From Intrasporangium oryzae NRRL B-24470 (GTDB taxonomy: Bacteria > Actinomycetota > Actinomycetes > Actinomycetales > Dermatophilaceae): a stretch of 56,924 bases of DNA. Of the stretch, positions 1-6,653 are shown piece by piece. Below the pieces are notes generated by a model. It did not search any database, had not been told where the DNA came from, and saw only the letters and a list, made by a program, of their open reading frames with translations. The translations under genes and the position numbers were made by a program. Within the stretch, counting starts at the first letter, position 1, and each line of letters begins with the position of its first letter. Location of the stretch: the NCBI RefSeq assembly GCF_000576595.1, contig NZ_AWSA01000029.1, forward strand, positions 1 to 56,924, written 5' to 3'.

Positions 1-138
1 ACGCGAATCAATTAGCAGACACGCCCTAGTCCCAGTGAAACAGAATCTGGTGCCTCAACGCCAAACGGCCGCAGGGCGTACCGCCATGCGGATGGTTGGG
101 CGGACGTCTTCGGGGGGTCGACGAGGGACGGCGCGCCC
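1..138. other. window edge, no gene recognised
   Basis: This stretch lies downstream of the PP2C gene, which ends at 139. The first 40 bases are less GC-rich than the rest. Open frames run through it, but they are antisense shadows of the PP2C gene with no family resemblance. I see no gene or clear terminator. Confidence 0.5.
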
Positions 139-1041
139 TCAGGCGTGGCCGGTCGGGGCCTCGCGCGGCGCCTCACTGTCGGGCGCGACTGCGTCGGCCG
201 GCGCGCCTCCGGTGGCCACGACGACGACCGTGACGTTGTCGCGCCCGCCTGCTTCGACGGCGCGGCGCACGAGCTCGTCGGCCACGGCCTGGGCGTCGAC
301 GAGCACCTCGCCTCCTGCCTCGGTGAGGATGCCCTCGATCTCGGCGTCGGTGAGCTCGTTGGACAGCCCGTCGGAGCAGAGGACGAACACCTGGCCGGGC
401 TGCGGCGGCAACAGCCAGACGTCGACGGAGCGCAGGGCCGGGCGTCCGAGGACGCGGGTGACGACGTTGCGTCCGGGATGCCACCGCGCCTGCTCGGGCG
501 TGATGATCCCGCTGTCGACGAGCTCCTGGACGTGGGAGTGGTCGACGGTGACCTGGGCCAGCCGGCCGTCCGCGAACCGGTACGTGCGGGAGTCGCCGAC
601 GTTGAAGACGGCCCACTCGCGACCGCCCTCTCCCCGGACGACGGCGAGGCCGGTCACGGTCGTGCCCATCCCCGACCGGGCAGGGTGCTCGGCGACCGAG
701 TCGAGGATGCGCCGGTTGGCCTCCCCGACCTGCGCGACGAGGTCGTCGACGCTGAGGTCGGGGCGGCCGGCGAGCTCGGCGACGGCATCGACGGCGATCC
801 GGCTCGCGACCTCACCCGCGGCGTGGCCGCCCATGCCGTCGGCGACGACGAACACGCCGCCCTCGGCGCGGGCGGCGTCCTCGTTGTGCGAGCGCACCCG
901 ACCGACGTCCGTCGCGACGCCGACCGACCACGGGGGTTCGCCGGAGCGGCCGGCGGAGTCGTCTGCCGGGGACTCTGCGGAAGGCGCTGCCGAGGGCTCT
1001 GCTGACGGCTCTCCGGAGGGGCCCGAGGAGTCGGGGGTCAT
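139..1041 (-). CDS. PP2C-family serine/threonine protein phosphatase
   Basis: A 300-residue metal-dependent (Mg/Mn) protein phosphatase that removes phosphate from Ser/Thr in bacterial Hanks-kinase signalling. The PP2C motifs appear in order: VGRVRSHNEDA, VVADGMGGHAAGEVAS (metal-binding Asp), GMGTTVTGL, VGDSRTYRF, LCSDGLSNELTD and GGRDNVTVVVV. The open frame extends 48 codons further upstream, but that part is low complexity. The ATG at 1041 is chosen because GAGGT lies about 10 bases upstream and a flexible Pro/Ser/Glu tail precedes the domain. No membrane segment is visible, unlike the PstP type, so it is probably cytosolic. It stands 186 bp after the CDF transporter on the same strand, with no kinase beside it in the window. 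The family call is firm; the substrate is unknown. Confidence 0.9.
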   Translation of the reverse strand: MTPDSSGPSGEPSAEPSAAPSAESPADDSAGRSGEPPWSVGVATDVGRVRSHNEDAARAEGGVFVVADGMGGHAAGEVASRIAVDAVAELAGRPDLSVDDLVAQVGEANRRILDSVAEHPARSGMGTTVTGLAVVRGEGGREWAVFNVGDSRTYRFADGRLAQVTVDHSHVQELVDSGIITPEQARWHPGRNVVTRVLGRPALRSVDVWLLPPQPGQVFVLCSDGLSNELTDAEIEGILTEAGGEVLVDAQAVADELVRRAVEAGGRDNVTVVVVATGGAPADAVAPDSEAPREAPTGHA

Positions 1042-1227
1042 GCTCCGGGGACCTCGTTCACGCGCGGAGCCACTGCCCCGCGGCGCAGGCTCTCCCACTG
1101 CACGGGCGACATCGTGACCCCCTTCCCGGGCAGCCGGCGCCACCCGCTGCACCAGAGCGTAGGCCCGAGGCCGGGCCCGGGCCACGCCGGCTACACCGGA
1201 CGCGAGCGCGTCGCCGGGCGGCTGGGG

Positions 1228-2277
1228 TCATCGCGCTGACGGCTGGGCGGCCTCCCGCACGGCTCCGGGCACGCGCGGGCAGGCATGGACGACCGCCACG
1301 GTCAGGCGCGGAACACCTGCCACGAGGGCTCGCTCGGCCCGGTGCGCCAGCTCGTGGGCCTCGGTGAGCGAGGTGGCAGGGTCGATCTCGATCTCGGCGT
1401 CGGCGTGGAGCGCGTGACCGATCCAGCGCATCCGGAGGCGGTGGACCTCGGTGACGCCGGGCAGGGACGAGAGGGCCGCCTCACCCTGATCGAGCAGCTC
1501 AGGCTCGACGCCGTCCATGAGCCGTCGGAAGATGTCGCGGGCCGTCGTGCGGAGCACGAGGAGGATCGCCACGGTGATGACCAGGCCGACGACCGGGTCT
1601 GCGAGCGGCCAGCCGAGGGCCACGCCTCCGGCTCCGATCAGGACCGCGAGGGACGTGAGCCCGTCGGTGCGGGCGTGGTGGCCGTCGGCCACGAGCGCCG
1701 CCGAGCCGATCGCGCGACCCTCGCGGATCCGGTAGATCGCGACGAGCTCGTTGCCGACGAAGCCGACGAAGCCGGCGACGGCGACCCAGCCGAGGTGCTG
1801 GACGGGCGCGGGGTGCACGAGCCGGGTGAGGGCCTCGTAGCCCGCGACCGCGGCGGACACCGCGATCATCGCGATGACGAACAGCCCCGCGAGGTCCTCC
1901 GCGCGACCGAACCCGTAGGTGTAGCGCCGCGTCGGCAGGCGTCGGCCGATGACGAATGCCGTCCACAGCGGGACAGCGGTCAAGGCGTCGGAGAAGTTGT
2001 GGATCGTGTCGGCGAGGAGGGCGACCGATCCCGAGACGACGACCACGGCGAGCTGGAGGACCGCGGTGACGAGCAGCCCGACGAGGCTGATCTTCACGGC
2101 ACGTATGCCGCGGGCGCTCGTCTCGAGGGCCGCGTCGACCGACTCGGCGGCGTCATGGGAGTGCGGGGTGACGGCGTGCGCCAGCCGTGACCAGAGCGAG
2201 TCGCCGTGGTCGTGCCCGTGGTCATGGCCGTGGTCATGGTCGTGCCGGTGGTCCCCGTGATCGGTCGCGTGGCTCAT
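1228..2277 (-). CDS. cation diffusion facilitator (CDF) metal exporter, His-rich N-terminus
   Basis: A 349-residue proton-coupled efflux pump, probably for Zn2+ (Co/Cd/Ni possible), in the cytoplasmic membrane. The first 25 residues are a His/Asp-rich metal-binding stretch (HGDHRHDHDHGHDHG). About six hydrophobic segments follow. Metal-site motifs HNFSD in TM2 and HHARTD in TM5 supply the HxxxD pairs typical of Zn transporters. The C-terminal part (about 230-330) is the usual cytosolic ferredoxin-like CDF domain. The start ATG overlaps the stop of the ArsR gene by 4 bp (ATGA), so the two are one translationally coupled operon. Metal-responsive control by that repressor is a strong inference; the exact metal is not readable from sequence alone. 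Confidence 0.93.
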   Translation of the reverse strand: MSHATDHGDHRHDHDHGHDHGHDHGDSLWSRLAHAVTPHSHDAAESVDAALETSARGIRAVKISLVGLLVTAVLQLAVVVVSGSVALLADTIHNFSDALTAVPLWTAFVIGRRLPTRRYTYGFGRAEDLAGLFVIAMIAVSAAVAGYEALTRLVHPAPVQHLGWVAVAGFVGFVGNELVAIYRIREGRAIGSAALVADGHHARTDGLTSLAVLIGAGGVALGWPLADPVVGLVITVAILLVLRTTARDIFRRLMDGVEPELLDQGEAALSSLPGVTEVHRLRMRWIGHALHADAEIEIDPATSLTEAHELAHRAERALVAGVPRLTVAVVHACPRVPGAVREAAQPSAR

Positions 2278-2654
2278 GAGGCGCCTCCCTGCAGTTCTCG
2301 GATCGTGGGCACGTCGTCTCGGTGGTGGCGGGGATGGTCGGTCATCACGTGCTCGGCGTTGTCGACGGCGTCGCGCACCAGCTGCTCGACGTGCGCGTTC
2401 TCGACGCGGTAGAAGACCTGGGTGCCGTCGCGGCGTCCTCGGACGAGGCGGGCGATGCGCAGCTTCGCGAGGTGCTGGGAGACGGCCGGGCCGGGCTTTC
2501 CGAGCCTCCGGGCCAGCTCGTTGACCGAGAGCTCCCCGTCGAGCAGCTCCCAGAGGAGACGGACGCGAGTCACGTCGGACAGCATCCTGAACACCTCGAC
2601 GGCGAGCTCGGCCTGCTCGATCTCGAGCTCGGGCCGGTCGATACCTGCATTCAT
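2274..2654 (-). CDS. ArsR/SmtB-family metalloregulator
   Basis: A 126-residue winged-helix repressor. Residues about 15-90 hold the ArsR fold, with the recognition helix around ELARRLGKPGPAVSQHLAKLR. The C-terminal tail is rich in His and acidic residues (HVEQLV, HVMTDHPRHHRDD), consistent with an alpha-5 type Zn/Ni site as in SmtB, CzrA or NmtR. No CxC motif of the As/Cd sensors is seen. It is the first gene of a coupled pair with the CDF exporter, so it probably derepresses that exporter when metal rises. Transcription appears leaderless: a TAATAT hexamer sits 6 nt before the ATG. Confidence 0.9.
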   Translation of the reverse strand: MNAGIDRPELEIEQAELAVEVFRMLSDVTRVRLLWELLDGELSVNELARRLGKPGPAVSQHLAKLRIARLVRGRRDGTQVFYRVENAHVEQLVRDAVDNAEHVMTDHPRHHRDDVPTIRELQGGAS

Positions 2655-2666
2655 GCGCAGATATTA
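2652..2666 (-). promoter_or_regulatory. leaderless promoter and possible ArsR operator
   Basis: On the minus strand TAATAT (2661-2666) is followed by six bases and then the ATG of the ArsR gene, so the transcript likely starts at the A of ATG. The surrounding bases form a weak dyad around TGCGCA (ATNNNTGCGCANNNAT), which could be the ArsR operator. The promoter reading is good; the operator reading is speculative. Confidence 0.55.
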
Positions 2667-2700
2667 ACCGAGGCGCCTGAGCCGCCTTCCCCGGTTATCC

Positions 2701-4224
2701 TCAGCCGCGGTCGCCGGCCTCACGCTCGGCCCACCACGCGAGCAGCTTCTCGCGGGCGGCGTCCTTGCCGATCGGCCCGTCGTCGAGCCGCACCGAGAGG
2801 AGGTACTTGTACGCCTCGCCGAGGACGGGTCCGGGCTTGATCCCGAGCGCCTGGGCGATCTCGTTGCCGTCGAGCTCGGGGCGCACCGCGGCGAGCTCCT
2901 CCTCGGCGGCGAGCTTGGCGATGCGGGCCTCGAGGTCGTCGTAGGCCGTCCGGAGCCGCTGGGCCTTGCGAGCGTTGCGCGTCGTGCTGTCGCTCCGGGT
3001 CAGCCGGTGGAGGCGCGGCAGGAGCGGCCCGGCGTCGGTGACGTAGCGGCGCACGGCCGAGTCGGTCCACTGCCCGTCGCCGTAGCCGTGGAAGCGCAGG
3101 TGGAGCTCGACGAGCCGGGCGACCTGCTTGGTCGTGTCCTTGTCGAAGCGCATCGCCTTCATCCGCTTGCTCGTCAGCTTGGCACCGACGAGCTCGTGGT
3201 GGTGGAAGGAGACCCCGCCTCCGGGCTCGAAGCGTCGCGTGGCGGGCTTGCCGATGTCGTGGAAGAGGGCGGCGAGGCGCAGCACGAGGTCGGGCCCGGG
3301 CACCGACTCCGGCGGGCCGTCGGCCGGGCCCTCGAGGTCGATGGCCTGCTCGAGGACGATGAGCGAGTGCTCGTAGACGTCCTTGTGGCGGTGGTGCTCG
3401 TCGAGCTCGAGACGCAGGGCGGGCAGCTCGGGCACGAAGACGTCGGCGAGCCCGGTGTCGACGAGGAGCGTGAGCCCGACGCGCGGACGGGGTGACAGGA
3501 GGAGCTTGGTGAACTCGTCGCGGATCCGCTCGGCCGAGACGATCTCGAGGCTCTGCGCCCGGTCGGTCATGGCGGCCCGCACCTCCGGCGCCACCTCGAA
3601 GCCGAGCTGCGACGCGAACCGGGCTGCCCGCAGCATGCGCAGGGGGTCGTCAGCGAAGGACTCCTCCGGGGCGGCCGGCGTCATGAGGCGGCGGGCGGCC
3701 AGGTCGGCGAGCCCGCCGTGGACGTCGACGAACTCGAGGCTCGGCAGGCGGATCGCCATCGCGTTGACGGAGAAGTCGCGCCGCCCGAGGTCGCCCTCGA
3801 GCGTGTCGCCGAACATCACCTCGGGCTTGCGCGAGGTCCGGTCGTAGACGTCGGCGCGGTAGGTCGTGATCTCGATCGTGTGCTCGCCCTTGCGCAGCCC
3901 GATCGTGCCGAACTCCCGGCCGATGTCCCAGTGCGCGTCGGCCCAGCCGAGCACCGCCTCGATGATCTCGTCAGGGCTCGCGTCCGTCGTCAGGTCGAGG
4001 TCCGGAGAGACCCGCCCGAGGAAGGCGTCGCGCACGGGTCCGCCGACGAGGGCCAGCTCGTGACCCGTCCGGGCGAAACGCTCCCCCAGCTCGGTGAGGA
4101 GCGGGAGCACGGGCGCGAGTCGCGCGACGGCGCCCTTGAGGAGCGCGACGTTCACGACGTCGTTCGCGACGCCGACGGAGGGCGCAGACGTCGTCGAGGA
4201 GGTCGAGGCGGGACGGTCAGGCAT
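2701..4224 (-). CDS. cca: CCA tRNA nucleotidyltransferase
   Basis: A 507-residue class II nucleotidyltransferase that adds or repairs the 3' CCA end of tRNAs. Motifs: GGPVRDAFLG (motif A), DLDLTTDA (catalytic Asp pair), RRDFSVNAMA, DDPLRMLRAARFA (motif C/D) and ERIRDEFTKLL. A C-terminal HD domain shows LFHDIGKPATR and HHHELVGAKL. Length is usual for the actinobacterial enzyme with HD domain. The start is supported by a leaderless promoter (TAGGCT, 6 nt, ATG). In related genomes this gene is the divergent neighbour of the NUDIX gene; here the toxin island separates them. Confidence 0.95.
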   Translation of the reverse strand: MPDRPASTSSTTSAPSVGVANDVVNVALLKGAVARLAPVLPLLTELGERFARTGHELALVGGPVRDAFLGRVSPDLDLTTDASPDEIIEAVLGWADAHWDIGREFGTIGLRKGEHTIEITTYRADVYDRTSRKPEVMFGDTLEGDLGRRDFSVNAMAIRLPSLEFVDVHGGLADLAARRLMTPAAPEESFADDPLRMLRAARFASQLGFEVAPEVRAAMTDRAQSLEIVSAERIRDEFTKLLLSPRPRVGLTLLVDTGLADVFVPELPALRLELDEHHRHKDVYEHSLIVLEQAIDLEGPADGPPESVPGPDLVLRLAALFHDIGKPATRRFEPGGGVSFHHHELVGAKLTSKRMKAMRFDKDTTKQVARLVELHLRFHGYGDGQWTDSAVRRYVTDAGPLLPRLHRLTRSDSTTRNARKAQRLRTAYDDLEARIAKLAAEEELAAVRPELDGNEIAQALGIKPGPVLGEAYKYLLSVRLDDGPIGKDAAREKLLAWWAEREAGDRG

Positions 4225-4236
4225 CCCCCAAGCCTA
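4225..4236 (-). promoter_or_regulatory. leaderless promoter of cca
   Basis: TAGGCT on the minus strand (4231-4236) ends 6 nt before the ATG at 4224. This fits the actinobacterial TANNNT -10 with transcription starting at the start codon. Confidence 0.55.
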
Positions 4237-4240
4237 GGTG

Positions 4241-4268
4241 AGCCGCATACGTGCCTCGGTATGCCGCT
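4241..4268 (-). terminator. imperfect hairpin after the immunity gene chain
   Basis: Arms 4241-4250 and 4259-4268 pair over 10 bp with one mismatch around an 8-nt loop. The right arm is GTATGCCGCT, one copy of the dispersed motif described in the findings. It sits between the stop of the last island gene (4327) and cca, so it may end island transcription. There is no U-tract. Confidence 0.4.
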
Positions 4269-4326
4269 GAGCCGGCCCCGCGCCCGGGCTCGGTCCGCGC
4301 ATGTCGGGCCACCCGTCCGGGGCCGC

Positions 4327-4791
4327 TCACTCACGCGAGAGCGCGTCCCTCAGGTCTGCGTGGACGAAGACGTTGCGGGACACCTCGGTCCCGAGCGCGA
4401 CGGCGAGGGAGGAGAGGTCGGTGACACCCGCGACGAGCCGCGCGATCGGATCGACGAGCCCGGACCGCAGCAGGTCCCTGTCGACGACACCGCCCGCCGC
4501 GCCCAGGTCGAGAGCGCGAAGCGCCTGCACTGACACGCCGTGGACCCGCTCGGCCCGGATTCGCACCTGGTACTGCCTCAAGGTCGTCGGCGCGGGATCG
4601 GTGGCGGGCGTGAAGGCGATGGTGACGAGGAGCGCGGCGAACGAGGACTCCCGCTGCAGCGTGACCATCGCCAGGACGGGGTGCCCACCGCGCGTCCAGG
4701 TCCTGCCCCGCCGACGGAAGCCCCGCGGAGCGAGCACCTCGTCGAGCAGGTCGACCAGCACCCGTTCGACGCCGTCGAGAGGGCGCGTCAC
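4327..4791 (-). CDS. DUF4304-like protein, possible immunity gene
   Basis: A 154-residue protein with a GTG start that overlaps the stop of the preceding gene (GTGA). The pattern of a lone FRRRGRTWTR stretch followed by VLAMVTLQRES and a hydrophobic strand LLVTIAFTP resembles the DUF4304 family, which is common among genes downstream of toxins. No signal peptide or membrane segment is visible, as expected for a cytosolic immunity-type protein. It is the last member of the coupled chain behind the Rhs toxin. Function as immunity is inferred from position only. Confidence 0.6.
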   Translation of the reverse strand: MTRPLDGVERVLVDLLDEVLAPRGFRRRGRTWTRGGHPVLAMVTLQRESSFAALLVTIAFTPATDPAPTTLRQYQVRIRAERVHGVSVQALRALDLGAAGGVVDRDLLRSGLVDPIARLVAGVTDLSSLAVALGTEVSRNVFVHADLRDALSRE

Positions 4792-5366
4792 CGCTCCAGT
4801 CCCAGGCTCAGGTACTTCCTCGCCTCACGCCTCGTCAGTCGCGACGAGGGCCCGGTGGCGAGACGCTGCGCGGCCTCGCCGAACCCGGTCACGCGATACT
4901 TCCGCAGCCCCGTGAGGACGGTCGCGTTCACCTCGTCGTCGTCCAGGTGCGCCGCACCGAGACGAGCAGCCGTCGCGGCCTTGCCCACATCGAGGGCAAA
5001 CGAGGCCCAGCACTGCCGTCCCTTGCCGAGGGGCGTCCGCGCGACGAACCCCTCCAGAGCTCGAGGCACCTCCGACTCGGGCTGCAGCCTTCGGAGCCGC
5101 GGCATCGCCAGGCCCCTCACGCGCTCCCCCAGCTCCCATGCGGACATCTCGTGCGTGAGCCAGTCGGGCGCGCCGTCCAGACCCTTCATGCTGATCCCGC
5201 GCGGCGCCACGCGACACCACGCCTCGAGCTCATGGCCGACCGCTTCGAAGGACCGCCCGTACCGTGCGTCATCTGCGCCAGCCGCCAGCCCCTGCAGCAG
5301 GTCCTGGACCGCGGTCTCGAGCGCCGCCTTCGCAACGGTCGATGCGTCCACCTCTCGAGCACTCAC
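4788..5366 (-). CDS. unknown protein in toxin-immunity chain
   Basis: A 192-residue protein I do not recognise. It starts at a GTG that overlaps the stop of the ankyrin gene (GTGA) and its own stop overlaps the next start, so it is made from the island transcript. It has no signal peptide, no membrane helix and no obvious catalytic motif. It is mixed in charge, with several helices predicted by eye (VAKAALETAVQDLLQGLAAG at the start and a basic SRLTRREARKYLSLGLER end). Position suggests an immunity protein or an orphan picked up by the locus. Confidence 0.6.
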   Translation of the reverse strand: MSAREVDASTVAKAALETAVQDLLQGLAAGADDARYGRSFEAVGHELEAWCRVAPRGISMKGLDGAPDWLTHEMSAWELGERVRGLAMPRLRRLQPESEVPRALEGFVARTPLGKGRQCWASFALDVGKAATAARLGAAHLDDDEVNATVLTGLRKYRVTGFGEAAQRLATGPSSRLTRREARKYLSLGLER

Positions 5367-5751
5367 CCCAGAACGCTACCGATGCCCGGCCGATCGAAGG
5401 TCAGGCCGACGTCGCGCGGCGAGCGACCGCTGTTGTTCCTGCGATCCAGGTCGGCGCCCGCAGCGACCAAGAGTCGGATCAGCTGCGGTTCACCTCCCCG
5501 GAACACGAAGACCGCTCGCCACAGCGGGGTGTTGCCGTGGACGTCCTGCGCATCGACCGGTGCACCCGCAGCGATCAGCACCCGCGCCGCCTCGACTGCT
5601 CCTGTTGGCAGGACAGGTGGAGCGGCGTCATGAGCGCCCGGTCCACCGCGCCTACGTCTGCGCCGTCGGAGATCAGGCGCACGATGGCTGGTACGTCTCC
5701 GTCGACCGCGGCGTAGTGCAGCGCCGTCCGCCCCTGCTGGTCACGATTCAC
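5363..5751 (-). pseudogene. ankyrin-repeat protein, frameshifted
   Basis: Two minus-strand frames together make one ankyrin protein of about 129 residues. The first part, from GTG at 5751, reads VNRDQQGRTALHYAAVDGD, then ALMTPLHLSCQQ. The second part continues AARVLIAAGAPVDAQD, NTPLWRAVF, LIRLLVAAGADLDRRN. The frames join near 5600, where one base appears missing (CAACAGGAGCA; one more G would restore the frame). The GTG start overlaps the previous stop (GTGA) and has GGAG five bases upstream. Ankyrin proteins are a known class of immunity protein in polymorphic toxin loci. The shift may be a real inactivation or a sequencing error. Confidence 0.7.
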
Positions 5752-6653
5752 CGCGACTCCTCGGACGCGGAGCTGGGTTGACCATCCAGGAGCCGCTCCA
5801 GTTCCTCGGGCATGAAGGACTGCTGGTAGCTGCCATCGAGCAGACCGATCGCGCGGGCCTCCTCGACCCCAAGAAGACGCATCTCCCCAGATGCCGTCTC
5901 GGCCGCACCGAACTCGCCGAGATCGACGCCGGGCCATGCCGGTTCAGGCGAGTGGTAGATCTCCGGGTCGGACGGGAACAGCGCCAGAAGGGCCTCGTCA
6001 TGGCCCACGACCGTCCAGGCACCCGAGACGACCAAACGGTCGTCGGTGTAGACCGGCAGCCGCCGTGCGGGCGCCGGCACGGGCAGCGACCCGATGACCC
6101 TCGGGACCGGGACCGTCCCCTCGACGACACCGAGGGCCGTGCCGAAGCGGTTTCGGGCGAGCACCGAGGCCAGGTGGTAGCCACCACTCGAGGCCGGGAT
6201 CGCCAGGACGTCGCCGACCTTGGGCCTCCGGGCCCGGGGGACGTCGACCGTCAGGCTCGTCACGCTGCCGGCGCCGACGTCGGCGAGTGCTCCCCCCCAA
6301 CGTTGAAGCGCCGCGGTGAGCCTCGACGAGAGCTCGTTCGGGTCGGCGATTCCGTCGTCCCGTCGCTCGCCGTCGCGCGCTAGGAGCGAGAGCAGGTCGG
6401 ACGCGTCGACGAAGACCGCGTCGTCCAGCTCCCCGACCGCCGACTGCCGAGGGCCCCGGTACGGGACCCCACCCTCCATCAATGCGGTGAAGGTGACACG
6501 TGAGGAGAGCGGTCCGAGGGCGGCCCAGCCGAGGATCTCGAGGAGCTCCGCCAGCGTCGGCCGGCGCCCTACCTGCTCGGCGAAATCCGCGGCAACCCCC
6601 GCCAATGCGTGGGCCGCGTCATGCAGCCGATTGTCTGGCAACCTGGAACTCAT
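5748..6653 (-). CDS. probable immunity protein next to Rhs toxin (Imm26-like C-terminal half)
   Basis: A 301-residue cytosolic protein directly behind the toxin gene, the usual place for the cognate immunity protein. Its ATG at 6653 shares a base with the toxin stop (TGATG). GGAGG lies six bases upstream, which favours it over the ATG at 6659. The C-terminal half contains KVGDVLAIPASSGGYHLASV followed by a beta-rich region, resembling the Imm26 pattern. The N-terminal 120 residues (LHDAAHALAGVAADFAEQVG, LAELLEILGWAALGPLSSRV) are helical and unassigned. The Imm26 assignment is tentative; the immunity role rests on position and coupling. Confidence 0.55.
   Translation of the reverse strand: MSSRLPDNRLHDAAHALAGVAADFAEQVGRRPTLAELLEILGWAALGPLSSRVTFTALMEGGVPYRGPRQSAVGELDDAVFVDASDLLSLLARDGERRDDGIADPNELSSRLTAALQRWGGALADVGAGSVTSLTVDVPRARRPKVGDVLAIPASSGGYHLASVLARNRFGTALGVVEGTVPVPRVIGSLPVPAPARRLPVYTDDRLVVSGAWTVVGHDEALLALFPSDPEIYHSPEPAWPGVDLGEFGAAETASGEMRLLGVEEARAIGLLDGSYQQSFMPEELERLLDGQPSSASEESR

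Noticed and set aside
35..1117. Long plus-strand frame opposite the PP2C gene
   Set aside because: Arg/Ser/Thr/Pro-rich shadow of a high-GC gene with no family motif.
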